The notes beneath the pieces are model-generated. The model was not told the origin of the DNA, searched no databases, and was given only the letters and a program-made list of their open reading frames with translations. From the NCBI GenBank assembly GCA_026168455.1, contig CM047431.1:56040539-56104538 (forward strand): 64,000 nt of DNA. Direction: 5' to 3'. How positions within the stretch are numbered: the stretch's first letter is position 1; the number at the start of each line of letters is the position of its first letter. Shown here piece by piece: positions 1 to 10,346 of the stretch. A program made the position numbers and the translations under genes. The stretch comes from Theocolax elegans. Taxonomy: Eukaryota > Arthropoda > Insecta > Hymenoptera > Cerocephalidae.

Positions 1-367
1 ACTTTTTTGCAACTATTCTAATTATTCGTCCACTCTGTAATTTACAGGGTTAAAAAAGTATATGTTCAGCAAGTTCCATGATTTTTCGTGGCATAGTACC
101 TTAGAGCGAAACTCATTTAAAGATTCAAATAAATTAATTTTGCCGCGCATGAATACAGTAGCTCACACATACTACGAAGGACACGCAATGTCCGTGTGCT
201 ACACGCACACAATGACGCGTCTTTGGTGGCTGACTGTATGTGTGATTAAATAGTACATTGTTTTTGTGGCGCCGCCGTGCGGAGACAAGGCGAAGGGCTT
301 CAATAAGATCACAGCAGTTTTATGGTGGGGGAAAGGCAGTCGGTCCACCTCTGTTTCTTACACCGTG
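1..367 (+). mobile_element. Right end of a family-A inverted-repeat element (truncated by window edge)
   Basis: This stretch is almost identical to the right terminal repeat at about 3680-4036. It is also the reverse complement of about 411-780, so the first 780 bases form one large palindrome with a 43-44 base centre. Read as the right end of a copy that starts before the window, it ends in CACCGTG, as the other right end does. A 63-codon open frame inside it recurs only because the repeat recurs, and it shows no sign of being a gene. Confidence 0.75.
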
Positions 368-2980
368 GTTTAAACGAAAATGTAATATAAGTAAGTCAGA
401 ATGGTAAAATCACGGTGTAAGAAACAGAGGTGGACCGACTGCCTTTCCCCCACCATAAAACTGCTGTGATCTTATTGAAGCCCTTCGCCTTGTCTCCGCA
501 CGGCGGCGCCACAAAAACAATGTACTATTTAATCACACATACAGTCAGCCACCAAAGACGCGTCATTGTGTGCGTGTAGCACACGGACATTGCGTGTCCT
601 TCGTAGTATGTGTGAGCTACTGTATTCATGCGCGGCAAAATTAATTTATTTGAATCTTTAAATGAGTTTCGCTCTAAGGTACTATGCCACGAAAAATCAT
701 GGAACTTGCTGAACATATACTTTTTTAACCCTGTAAATTACAGAGTGGACGAATAATTAGAATAGTTGCAAAAAAGTTGAGTAAATTGATATATTATTAC
801 GAGGGATTATTGACAGTTATTCAACTGTACTACAGTAATTATCAATTTTGTCAACAATATTTATATATATATATAACACCTTGGAGTAATTTATTTGAAT
901 ATTTTACGCATATATCGCCAATATGATTATAAATTATTTATATAATAAATAAGATTTACAGTGTATATACGTATATATACACATACATATGTATTTTTGT
1001 TTCGAAATGTACCACAAAAATTTGTTACATTTTATTTTTCATTATTATTTTATCAATATATTATTAATCATTTATATAATTATTAATATTAATAATATAA
1101 TATACAATAATTATTTTATTATAATACAATAATATATGGGCGATTTCACGTCAAGTGTAAAGAAATATAATAATAATGTTAGTACATAATGAGTGTCAAA
1201 ATATTAATTTGCACCACAGTCATGCATGTTCAGGAAACAGATTTTTCCTTTTTTCAATTTTTCACCATTTTGGATCTTAAATAAACTATTACACATCAAA
1301 TGGGAAAAAGTAAAAGCACTATTCGGTGGAAAAGATATAAAAACACAATTAACAAAAGGTTTATCTGTTATATGTTCATGTATGTTTAATACATGTTCAA
1401 TCAGCTAATGTTATTAATTGAACATAATATAATTCAAATAATTATGTGAAAAAAAGTTTCAACCAGAGCAATACTTGTTGAATATAACTATTAAATAGAA
1501 TGAAATATGCACTCAAGTGCTAAAATTGTGTCATTTTTACAATTTTTAATTTTTACAATAACTTTGATTTTATATATCTTGGATTTAACATATGATTGGT
1601 TAGAATCAACATACCATATTTGGTTTGATTAAATCAAAATTATTCGAAACAATTTTAAAATTACAAAAAGTTTAAATAAAACTATCATATTTTTCAATGA
1701 ATCTCAAAAAGTGAAGAAATAAAAATGAACAATGTAATTGCATAATGATAGTTATTAATTAAATAAATAACTTAATAATTATTAATTTATATGTATACAT
1801 AAGAATTTCATAAATGTATACTGTATTAACATGTTTAATAATAATTTTATTGATAAAACGAAATGTAAAATTGAAAGAAATTCTGCAATGTACTTCCAAA
1901 AATAAATATTTTTTCTAGCAAAATTAACTTTTTAAAATAAAAACGCCTATAAAAACACAGTAAAAAATTTAAAGCAAATCGAAGATTTATAAGTTATCTA
2001 GGAAACAGGTGGTTTAAAATTATTATATCTATATTTGCATTTAATTCAAAACAGATATAAAAAATTTCTTTATTTGTATCAAAATGCATGTCAAAAAAAT
2101 CAGAAAAATAAATTGAATAACCACATACAATCGAAAATTAAGTACTTTGGTAAAGTTAATAAAGTTTGCTGGCGCATTTGTTTATAGTAAATTAGTTTAC
2201 AAGATATATAACATTTCATTGATATTAAGTTTTAAAACATATATATAAAAAATATATGCATATATGTATATATGTATAAATATTTTATAATATTAAATAT
2301 ATGTACATATTTATAAAATATCCAAAAATTTTACACAGAAAATTAATTGCAACTATTTTTTCTTTCACTTTTTTTATATTATACATAAATATGGAAGATT
2401 CCATGTGAAGTGATTAAGTTAAAAAATTGAATTTTGTTTTAATGTATGGAGTAAGTAAAAAACTACTTGAATTGAGTGGAGCAAAATTTTTAGACCTGAA
2501 TTTCAATTAGTACCAGAGCTGTACCCAATCAAAATATGGAATTTTTTTAAAAAAAAATGACTTTTTTGGCATTTTGATCACTTAATAACTAAAAATCTAA
2601 TAATTTGTTCTTATATATATTAAATTTGAAAAAGTTTATAAATTTCAAGAAGAATCTGTTGAAATAATTAATTTATATTAGTTTAAAACATTGAATATAG
2701 TTATAATTAATAAAAACCTTTATAGTAAAAAAAAGGGTTGTACGATCAATGATCAAAAATATTTTATCCATCCAAAAATCTAATTCATCGATGATTAATT
2801 ACCTTCAAAATGATGCAAAGTTTGTGTGCGGCAGAGCATTTCAGACAAAGTTATGGTGTTTTTAGGCAAATTTCTTAAAAAAAGAGAGCGAATGCATTTT
2901 ATGAAAAAAACAGAGTAACCATATACTTGCATTCAAACAATATGGCACTATATTATTCCTCAATAATACTAAAATATACT

Positions 2981-3191
2981 ATTTATTGTTAGTCTCTGAT
3001 ACTTTACAATCTCTAAGCTGCTTACAAACACAAAACTGTAGGTACCTGTTATATAATTGGATTTATTGTAATTATATAAAAAGTTTCAGGCATGTATCTA
3101 ATTATATAACAGGTATAACTGCTTATACACCTATTGTTTTGTGTTTGTAGGCAGCTTAGAGATTGAAAAGTATCAGTGACTAACAATAAAT
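2981..3191. repeat. Nested palindrome inside the family-A element
   Basis: Arms of roughly 80-95 bases, 2981-3061 and 3097-3191, are imperfect reverse complements around a loop of about 35 bases. They share runs such as AACAATAAAT and CTAAGCTGC. It could be a small MITE nested in the larger element or a part of that element. No coding capacity is seen. Confidence 0.6.
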
Positions 3192-3557
3192 CGTATATCT
3201 CCCATATATATTTTCTGTCTTATCCAGACGAACAAATTTTTTTCTGTAACTTTGTAAATACTCTCTCCTACATGTTTTTTGGATAGTGGTCTACAATTTT
3301 AGAGGCTAAAACTTAATAGTTTCACAGATACTGAAGGTTAAAATGGTATTTTGACATTTCTCTAATTTTTTCTTAACACTCAACCTACTATAACACAAAA
3401 TTATCTAATTCAATATAAAAAAACATAAAAGACCTTTTTTTCTGTAAATTACATGAAGTTTAAGAAAAAAAATTGTCCAAGATCATTGAGCGTACCACAA
3501 ATATTCACCATTATAAAGAAATCATTAAAATTGTGAAAAAGTGGTTTAGCTCCAAGG

Positions 3558-3559
3558 TG

Positions 3560-3596
<37 letters not shown>
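3558..3596. repeat. (TA)n microsatellite
   Basis: An uninterrupted TA dinucleotide run lies in the right terminal repeat of the family-A element. The left arm has a shorter run at the mirrored place, so the run length changed after the element was formed. Confidence 0.9.
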
Positions 3597-3600
<4 letters not shown>

Positions 3601-4153
3601 TTGTTGACAAAATTGATAATTACTGTAGTACAGTTGAATAACTGTCAATAATCCCTCGTAATAATATATCAATTTACTCAACTTTTTTGCAACTATTCTA
3701 ATTATTCGTCCACTCTGTAATTTACAGGGTTAAAAAAGTATATGTTCAGCAAGTTCCATGATTTTTCGTGGCATAGTACCTTAGAGCGAAACTCATTTAA
3801 AGATTCAAATAAATTAATTTTGCCGCGCATGAATACAGTAGCTCACACATACTACGAAGGACACGCAATGTCCGTGTGCTACACGCACACAATGACGCGT
3901 CTTTGGTGGCTGACTGTATGTGTGATTAAATAGTACATTGTTTCTGTGGCGCCGCCGTGCGGAGACAAGGCGAAGGGCTTCAATAAGATCACAAGAAGTG
4001 GGGGAAAGTCGGTCCACCTCTCTTTCTTACACCGTGGTCTTGGCCGTCTTGGGGATATGATGAATAAATTAAATTGAAAAAGAAAAAAAAAGTAAGTAAT
4101 TGGAGCGAATTATCGCCGATAGGCGGCGTATCGGTAAATATCTCGCGTGCCGA

Positions 4154-4162
4154 TTTGGCGGG
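4154..4162 (+). promoter_or_regulatory. E2F-like site upstream of RPA2
   Basis: TTTGGCGGG lies 73-81 bases before the RPA2 start codon, in the short non-repeat stretch between the family-A element (ending at 4036) and the gene. It matches the core of E2F/DP binding sites, which are common at replication genes. Function is inferred from the motif and the neighbour only. Confidence 0.45.
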
Positions 4163-4234
4163 TAAAACTGGTAATAGCCTATAGAATCGTGATTCGTGAA
4201 ATAGAAGTGTAGAACGTACAATCGCACGTGAAAA

Positions 4235-5058
4235 ATGTCGTGGAATAATTTTGATAATTCTATGCAAAATGAAGGTGGTTTTATGGAGACGACTATCAAC
4301 GAGGGTGGTGGCGGTGACGACAAATCGAATTTGAAACGCGGACAGAATTGCATACCCGTGATGATCGAGCATTTGAAACGTCATGGTGAAAAACTCACCG
4401 TTTGGGGTACACAAGCCAGGATCGTTACCATTGTTGCTATTGTCAAGAACATTGAATCAATGAGTACCAAAGTTACATTTGAATTTGAGGATGAAACTGG
4501 TATGGGCCATGCACCTGCAACTAACATTATTTCTTATTCATCTTTTATTTTCACTTTTTTATTATCGCTGTTTTAGGTACAATCAAAGGACTCAAATGGT
4601 TGGAAGGCGATGACACTAATTTTGAATCACCTGTCAAAGTTAATTCCTATGCCAGAGTTTACGGTTTGGTCAGGGAGCAGAACGATGAACCGTATGTACT
4701 TATCATCAATGTGCAACCTTTGGAGCATTTAAACGAATTAGTTAGTCATCTCATGGAAGTGACGCTTGTTTGTCTTCATGGGCAAAAAGTTCAAAGTAAC
4801 GGTGGTTTGGCTAACAAGTCTGCACTAAATTCGTCCACAATGCAAAGTGGGACTAACGCATCAGGATTAACCGGCCCTCAACAAATGGTACTAGATATTA
4901 TTCAAAATAGCGATCCTGAGTATGGTGCTGAAAGGCACGCCATCAAGGCAGCTGTACCACCTCATCTGGCTAATAAAGTTGATGAAATTATAGAATTTTT
5001 ATCTGCCGAAGGTCATATTTATACAACCAAAACAGATGATTTCTTCAAAGCTATTTAA
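4235..5058 (+). CDS. RPA2: Replication protein A 32 kDa subunit (RPA2), two coding exons
   Basis: Coding exons 4235-4499 and 4577-5058, joined across a 77-base GT/AG intron, give 248 residues; human RPA2 is about 270. RPA2 is the middle subunit of the heterotrimeric single-strand-DNA-binding complex used in replication, repair and checkpoint signalling. The N-terminus is short and Gly/Asn rich, as in the phosphorylated tail of the family. An OB fold follows from about residue 40 to 150 (PVMIEHLKRHGE, TVWGTQARIVTIVAIVKNIE, FEFEDETGTIKGLKW, VNSYARVYGLVR). After a Ser/Asn-rich linker comes a C-terminal winged helix from about residue 185 (GLTGPQQMVLDII ... LSAEGHIYTTKTDDFFKA), the site that binds repair partners. 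The start is the first ATG in frame, after an E2F-like site. An AATAAA at 5068-5073, just past the stop, may be the poly(A) signal. Confidence 0.95.
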
Positions 5059-5923
5059 TAAAACCAAAATAAATTCGTTTTCTTTATAAAATATCAACTA
5101 TATTACATATGTATAAGTAATTTTATTGTTAAGTATTGTTTATGTGGTATGAATGAATGTGTACAAGAAGAGTAATTATTTATAAACGGTACTTTGTAAA
5201 CTGTTCGTACTTTTTTAATATAAATAAGGTATATTCTGTATATTATTTAATTCTTTTGTATTTTCATTTTCATAATCAGCATAACTATTATTTTATAAAT
5301 TATTTAAAATAAAATGGTTAAAAAATTATATACTAAATTAAATTATTTTTAATTTAACAGTTCTTAAAGTTAAAATTAAACTTTTGAATCATGACAAATA
5401 ACATTACCAACTGAACAAATTAAATAAAAAGTGTAGCAAATTTTTTTATTTAGTGCTTAAAATATACCTGTGTTCCTATATTTTTAAAAACAAAATGTGT
5501 GTAACTGCGAGGATTGTGAGGATATAACGAGTGTAATATAATATGTAAAATAAATATTTCTTTAAAAACTTCCAAATTTTGAACGTGCACTTGAATTTGA
5601 AAAAAAAAAATTAGTAATTTCCATTTGTAGCGATATTTACCAAAAGAATATACTATATGATTATATTATACCTACCTAGCGTGAAAAGAAACCACTAAAT
5701 AAGTTGAAGACCAAAATATTTAATTTATTGTATTTATTCAGATTATAAATATTTTACATCGTGAGCGATAAAATTAAAGTTAAAAGATAAAATATAATTT
5801 ATACTTATTTGTGTATATAAAATTAAAGTTAAAAGATAAAATATAATTTATATTTGTGTATATTAAAAGATTTTTCGAAGTTCGTGGACTGGTTTCACCA
5901 TAATTTTATTTATCCCGATATAC
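5059..5923. other. AT-rich intergenic / 3' UTR stretch
   Basis: This lies between the convergent ends of RPA2 (+) and the small gene at 5924-6714 (-). It contains likely 3' UTR sequence with AATAAA signals. A direct repeat of about 38 bases recurs (AAATTAAAGTTAAAAGAT, near 5770 and 5819). No coding frame of note was seen. Confidence 0.6.
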
Positions 5924-6714
5924 TTATCTTCTTTTTGTTATATTCGAAACTACAGACGTAGAAGCCGCAAGTAGTTTGCCTTCGTTTTTCAATCGCTTTT
6001 CATTTATAATCGGCGAATCTTTTTCTTTTTGAGATTTTGATCTTCGTCTTTTTATAAGGTCAATACTTACAGGTGATATTCGTATTTTCGGCTGTATTCG
6101 AAAACTTTGTACTTTTGCTTTAACGTTACAAAATTTGTTTTTCTCGTTACTGCGATTCACGAACATTTGGTCTCTCGGTTGCTTCGGCTTAACATTTCGA
6201 ATCTGATCGTTAAGTACTGCTCGAACTGTAATTTTCGAAAAACTTTTTCATTCTAGCAACTTTACAAGGCTCTTGGTCGTCCAGCGACTTTTTCCTTGAA
6301 TATATGTATTCTCTGAAACAAATGATATATATTACGTACAGCGAAACATAAATTATTCATTATTTTTATTAATGCTATACTAAATTTAATATATTATGCT
6401 TACGTCATTGTTGTGTCAAAAATGTCATCAGGTTGTGGTTTTGGTTTTGGCGACGTGTATTCGGGGCAGTCAAAAAATTCGTCTTCCAATGCATCTAGAT
6501 TTGTATTTAGTCGATCAAATACAGATTCATTTATTAATGAGTTTCCTGTTGCTTCGGAAGAGTTGCACTCTTCGATTATATCGGAAAAATCATTAGCGTT
6601 TGACAAACGATTTCCCGCTAATATCGTTGATTGCAACGAATTCCAGGACTCATCTGCGTCGAAAGTTCGATGATTTAATTCGCTGCTAGTTTGTATACTC
6701 TGAGAAAAATCCAT
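5924..6714 (-). CDS. Unrecognised small spliced gene, about 219 residues
   Basis: I do not recognise the family. Exon 1 (6404-6714) starts MDFSQSIQTSSELNHRTF and ends at a strong GTAAGC donor. Exon 2 (6266-6312) follows a TTTCAG acceptor in matching phase and continues TEYIYSRKKSLDDQEP. A third exon (5924-6225) restores an open frame if a 40-base intron (6226-6265, GTAAAG to TTACAG) is removed, giving 219 residues in all. Without that intron, exon 2 runs into a stop after about 17 more codons (CKVARMKKFFENY...). The first half is acidic and Ser/Asn rich; the second half is basic, with RRRSKSQKEK and KRLKNEG, suggesting a nuclear or nucleic-acid-associated disordered protein. No membrane segment or signal peptide is visible. 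Exon 1 and its splice to exon 2 are well supported; the C-terminal half is less certain. Confidence 0.6.
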
Positions 6715-7124
6715 ATTTTTTTTTATTTAATTAAACGAAATAAAGAAATATTAATTTTTATTTATATTTGACGAATGTAGTATACGCGCACGACGAAATA
6801 CAGAGTTACTATAACAGCGCGACTAGCGGACTTTTACTGATCATATGTATTTACTTTTATACCTTTTGTACCTATACCAAAATAATGTATATAATAATAT
6901 ATTTGCTTGTTTACGTTATGACTATGATAAACAAGAATTTAAACCATGTATTCTCTTTGAACTTACCTAACGTTAGTTTGAAAATGTGAAAACATTGTTA
7001 TTTAAAATTCAATGCGAATGGTCGGGGTTTTTTGCCCACTCGGAGTACATTATTTCAAAAAAGTATTAATACGATTAATATAAAAACTTGTAATAGCAAT
7101 TTGTAATTCTTAACCGTTGTGTAT
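6715..7124. other. Intergenic, promoter of the unnamed gene
   Basis: This lies between the start of the unnamed minus-strand gene (6714) and the end of the EPRS fragment (stop at 7125). It is AT-rich with one CpG-containing patch near 6780-6825 that may belong to the promoter. No further gene was seen. Confidence 0.5.
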
Positions 7125-7908
<784 letters not shown>

Positions 7909-8694
7909 CAATATCCAAATAAATATCTAAATCACAGTTTTTGAATCCTAAACCAGATACAGTTGAACCAAATTTATATGTTGTACTAGTTGGAAAAGCA
8001 GATTTGAAATATCTATTTAGTTTTATGTATGTTACATCATACAATGTTTCAATAGCATTGTCTGTTAACAATATCTTGTCTAAAAATGTTGCCAACTGAT
8101 CATCAAAAGTTAATCCTTTTTCAATATTTGACTTTATGTTATCATATATTATATCTGTACTATTGTTAATAGTTCCTATTGCGCTGTCCTTTTTAGTAAT
8201 AACTAAAAAAATAAAATTTTACTTTTATTACACGAGTTTAGAATAACAATAAAAAAATTTATCTTACAATTATTATCTTGTGCAATTTTTGGCTGAATGT
8301 TTAATCTTGAATTTTCAAAATATATATGATTTTTTAGTAGTACTTGGCAAGATTCCCTGAAAGGAAATTTTTTAAATTTATTTTTATTGATACAAATAGA
8401 TTATTCAAGATTTAAAATTCAATAACGTTACTTGGATTCAAATTCAATAATAGTATGGTATGGACCAAATCGATGATCAACAATTACACCATATTTTGAA
8501 AAAAATTTCAGTACTTGATTAGGGTCTTCCGAAAGTTTATTTCTTGGAAAACGGGAAACAAATATTGATTTTTCATTCTTTAATCTTCGAAGTTCAATCT
8601 GATTATTTTTTAAATGTTTTTTGCCTTGAATATGATTTTGATAAGACGTACTATCTTGCATAATTACATTACAAATGTCACAAGTTACTGACAT
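7909..8694 (-). CDS. TUT1: TUT1/Star-PAP-like terminal uridylyl/poly(A) polymerase, N-terminal part only
   Basis: Exons 8432-8694, 8268-8356 and 7909-8202 join in phase to give about 215 residues. They carry three elements in the order known for TUT1. First is a U1-type C2H2 zinc finger (CDICNVIMQ ... HIQGKKHLKN, residues about 5-30). Second is an RRM (SIFVSRFPRN ... YGVIVDHRFG ... TIIEFESK, residues about 43-115). Third is the start of a nucleotidyltransferase fold (FPTSTTYKFGSTVSGLG, CDLDIYLDIG) with the GS motif and the Asp-x-Asp that binds metal. TUT1 oligouridylates U6 snRNA and acts in nuclear 3' processing. The last exon ends at a proper GTAAAC donor, but no following TUT1 exon exists here: after about 130 bases comes an EPRS fragment. 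The palm remainder and PAP-associated domains are missing. Another zinc-finger/RRM nucleotidyltransferase of this superfamily is possible. Confidence 0.75.
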
Positions 8695-8795
8695 TATTAC
8701 CCTAAAAATATAACATTCGTATTTAATTAAATTATTATTTATACTCTAATAAATAGTCTTACCTTTCAGTTTCTACCAAATTCTATAAAAATGTA

Positions 8796-9539
8796 TTATC
8801 TGTTTAAAATTTTACCACTCTTAGTAATTATCTTTAAAAAATACTTTGGTTTAATAAAGCCTTCTATATTTCCAGGAGATAATATAACACCATTATCTGA
8901 TTCATAAAATTGTATACCATCAGCATTAGCTTTTAAATAATTAATGTAAATAAATATTTCAGCATTTCTTCTTAATCCACAAATGAAATTTAATCCTTTT
9001 GCAAAATGTATATGGTTTCTTTTCATTCGCGATAATCCTAGAGTTTTAATTTCTTGAAAACACGACATATACATTCCATGAATTATGTCAAAAGAAACCT
9101 GTGTCAAATGTTTTAAATTTAAACAATCAACTTGCTTGATTGTATGTCCTTGATTAGCTTTAATCATCAAAACATTGTCAACATTATGTAATGCAAAGCG
9201 CTGTTTATCATTATTTTCAACAACTCTACGGATATCATTTATTGAACATTCTGGAATCACCTTTAAAACTTGATCAATGTTAACATAACCATCTGGTCTA
9301 ATGTTTAAACCTTTTATCACAGCTCCATGTCTTAATATATAACTCAGGGTCTTGCTTATTCGTATGTCCCTCTCTGGACCATCAGCCTATTAACATGTAA
9401 ATTCTTAGATTAGAAAAATACAATCCAAAACACAAAAAATAAGTTTTGTAAGCTTTGTTATTTTAAATGTACATATACAAATTAATATCTATATGAGATA
9501 TGAGATGTATGTAGATGAAAATATTACCCTCGATGACAT
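8796..9539 (-). CDS. TRPT1: tRNA 2'-phosphotransferase 1 (Tpt1/KptA family)
   Basis: Exon 1 (9528-9539) encodes only MSSR before a GTAATA donor. Exon 2 (8796-9386) follows a TTAATAG acceptor in phase 0 and carries the rest, giving 200 residues. The enzyme removes the 2'-phosphate left at the splice junction of ligated tRNAs, using NAD+ and releasing ADP-ribose cyclic phosphate. Family hallmarks are present: SKTLSYILRHGA with the catalytic Arg-His pair, LNIRPDGYV, NDKQRFAL, ANQGHTIKQVD, HGMYMSCFQEIK, GLSRMKRNHIHFA, and the NGVILSPGNIEGFIKPKYF C-terminal block. The length fits the compact form of the family. The start on a 12-base exon is inferred from splice phase and context. It is divergently arranged with TONSL and lies about 100 bases upstream of the TUT1-like gene on the same strand. 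Confidence 0.92.
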
Positions 9540-10346
9540 AAACTTCAATGAAGTCAAACAATTTCTAAATAAATATTTGGGAAATTCATCTTTTAAAGAA
9601 CATTACTTCCAATTCCTAACTTTTAAACGTTGTGTGTGCGTGTACATATATGCGTTATTGCTGCGAAATAATTAATTTCAAAAGCCTATAGTAATCTACG
9701 AAAACAAAAATAATCTAATTTGTATTTACTAAATTACTGTGTTATGTTATAAGTACATTTGAAAAACTTTAACCGCCAACGCCGATATAACTTATATATG
9801 TTTTCTCGACGTACAATATTTATAATTTATATCGTAAAACTCAAAAAACATTATCGTATCGTGGAGGTAACCATAAGATAACAGACAGAGATGATTTCTA
9901 TCGAGTTTTGTGTACGTAAATAGATAAAAGATATTATCTAGATAACACGTGTAGCTAAATCTGCTAAATAATCCTCTGAGGATTATATAAAAAAATAACA
10001 CTTGTCGCAAATTTTGTAATTGATGATGTTTATAAAAATACAATTTAAATAATTATATTTTCCTTTTTTTAATAGTAACTTTTTCGTTTCCTTAAAATGT
10101 ATTATTCAAATCATATGACGAAGAAATATATTTCATTGGATATTAAATGACCACGTGACCGAAATGTTATGGTCCTGATCTGATGTATTTTTTAAGGTTA
10201 CGTGTTTTTCTTGGCGGGAGCGATGACATATCAACGACAAGTGGCAAATCAAAAACATTTATAAATGCATATAAAGATTTTTACAAATAGATAGTAAATG
10301 TTTTATTGTCTTGTTATATCTTATTTAAAAAAAGGAATAAGTAAGA
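9540..10346. promoter_or_regulatory. Divergent promoter region between TRPT1 and TONSL
   Basis: About 800 bases separate the two divergent start codons. Candidate sites are a CACGTG E-box in CCACGTGACC (10151-10160) and an E2F-like TTGGCGGGA (10211-10219), which lies about 130 bases before the TONSL ATG. The remainder is AT-rich. Open frames on either strand here are short and not convincing. Site function is inferred from motif only. Confidence 0.5.

Larger units (their letters stand above)
411..4036. mobile_element. Family-A element with terminal inverted repeats of about 480 bp
   Basis: The left arm, about 411-891, is repeated in inverted orientation at about 3549-4036 with only small indels. 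The outer ends read CACGGTGTAAGAAA and its complement. The AT-rich interior, about 900-3540, holds no transposase frame that I can see, so this is a non-autonomous foldback or MITE-like element. The superfamily is unknown because no convincing target-site duplication was found: the flanks GTAAAAT and GTCTTGG do not match. The right end lies about 200 bases upstream of the RPA2 start codon. Confidence 0.75.

Noticed and set aside
62..3933. A 63-codon frame occurring identically three times (62-253, 525-716, 3742-3933)
   Set aside because: It lies wholly inside the family-A terminal repeat and recurs only with it. Composition and lack of any start context or homology give no sign of a gene.
7909..8694. 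A functional fusion protein of TUT1 and EPRS
   Set aside because: The donor phase at 7909 cannot be joined in frame to EPRS with an AG acceptor visible at the junction, so an in-frame fusion is not supported without transcript data.
9493..9675. Plus-strand 60-codon frame opposite the TRPT1 first exon
   Set aside because: It is short and AT-rich and overlaps a well-supported first exon and promoter on the other strand.
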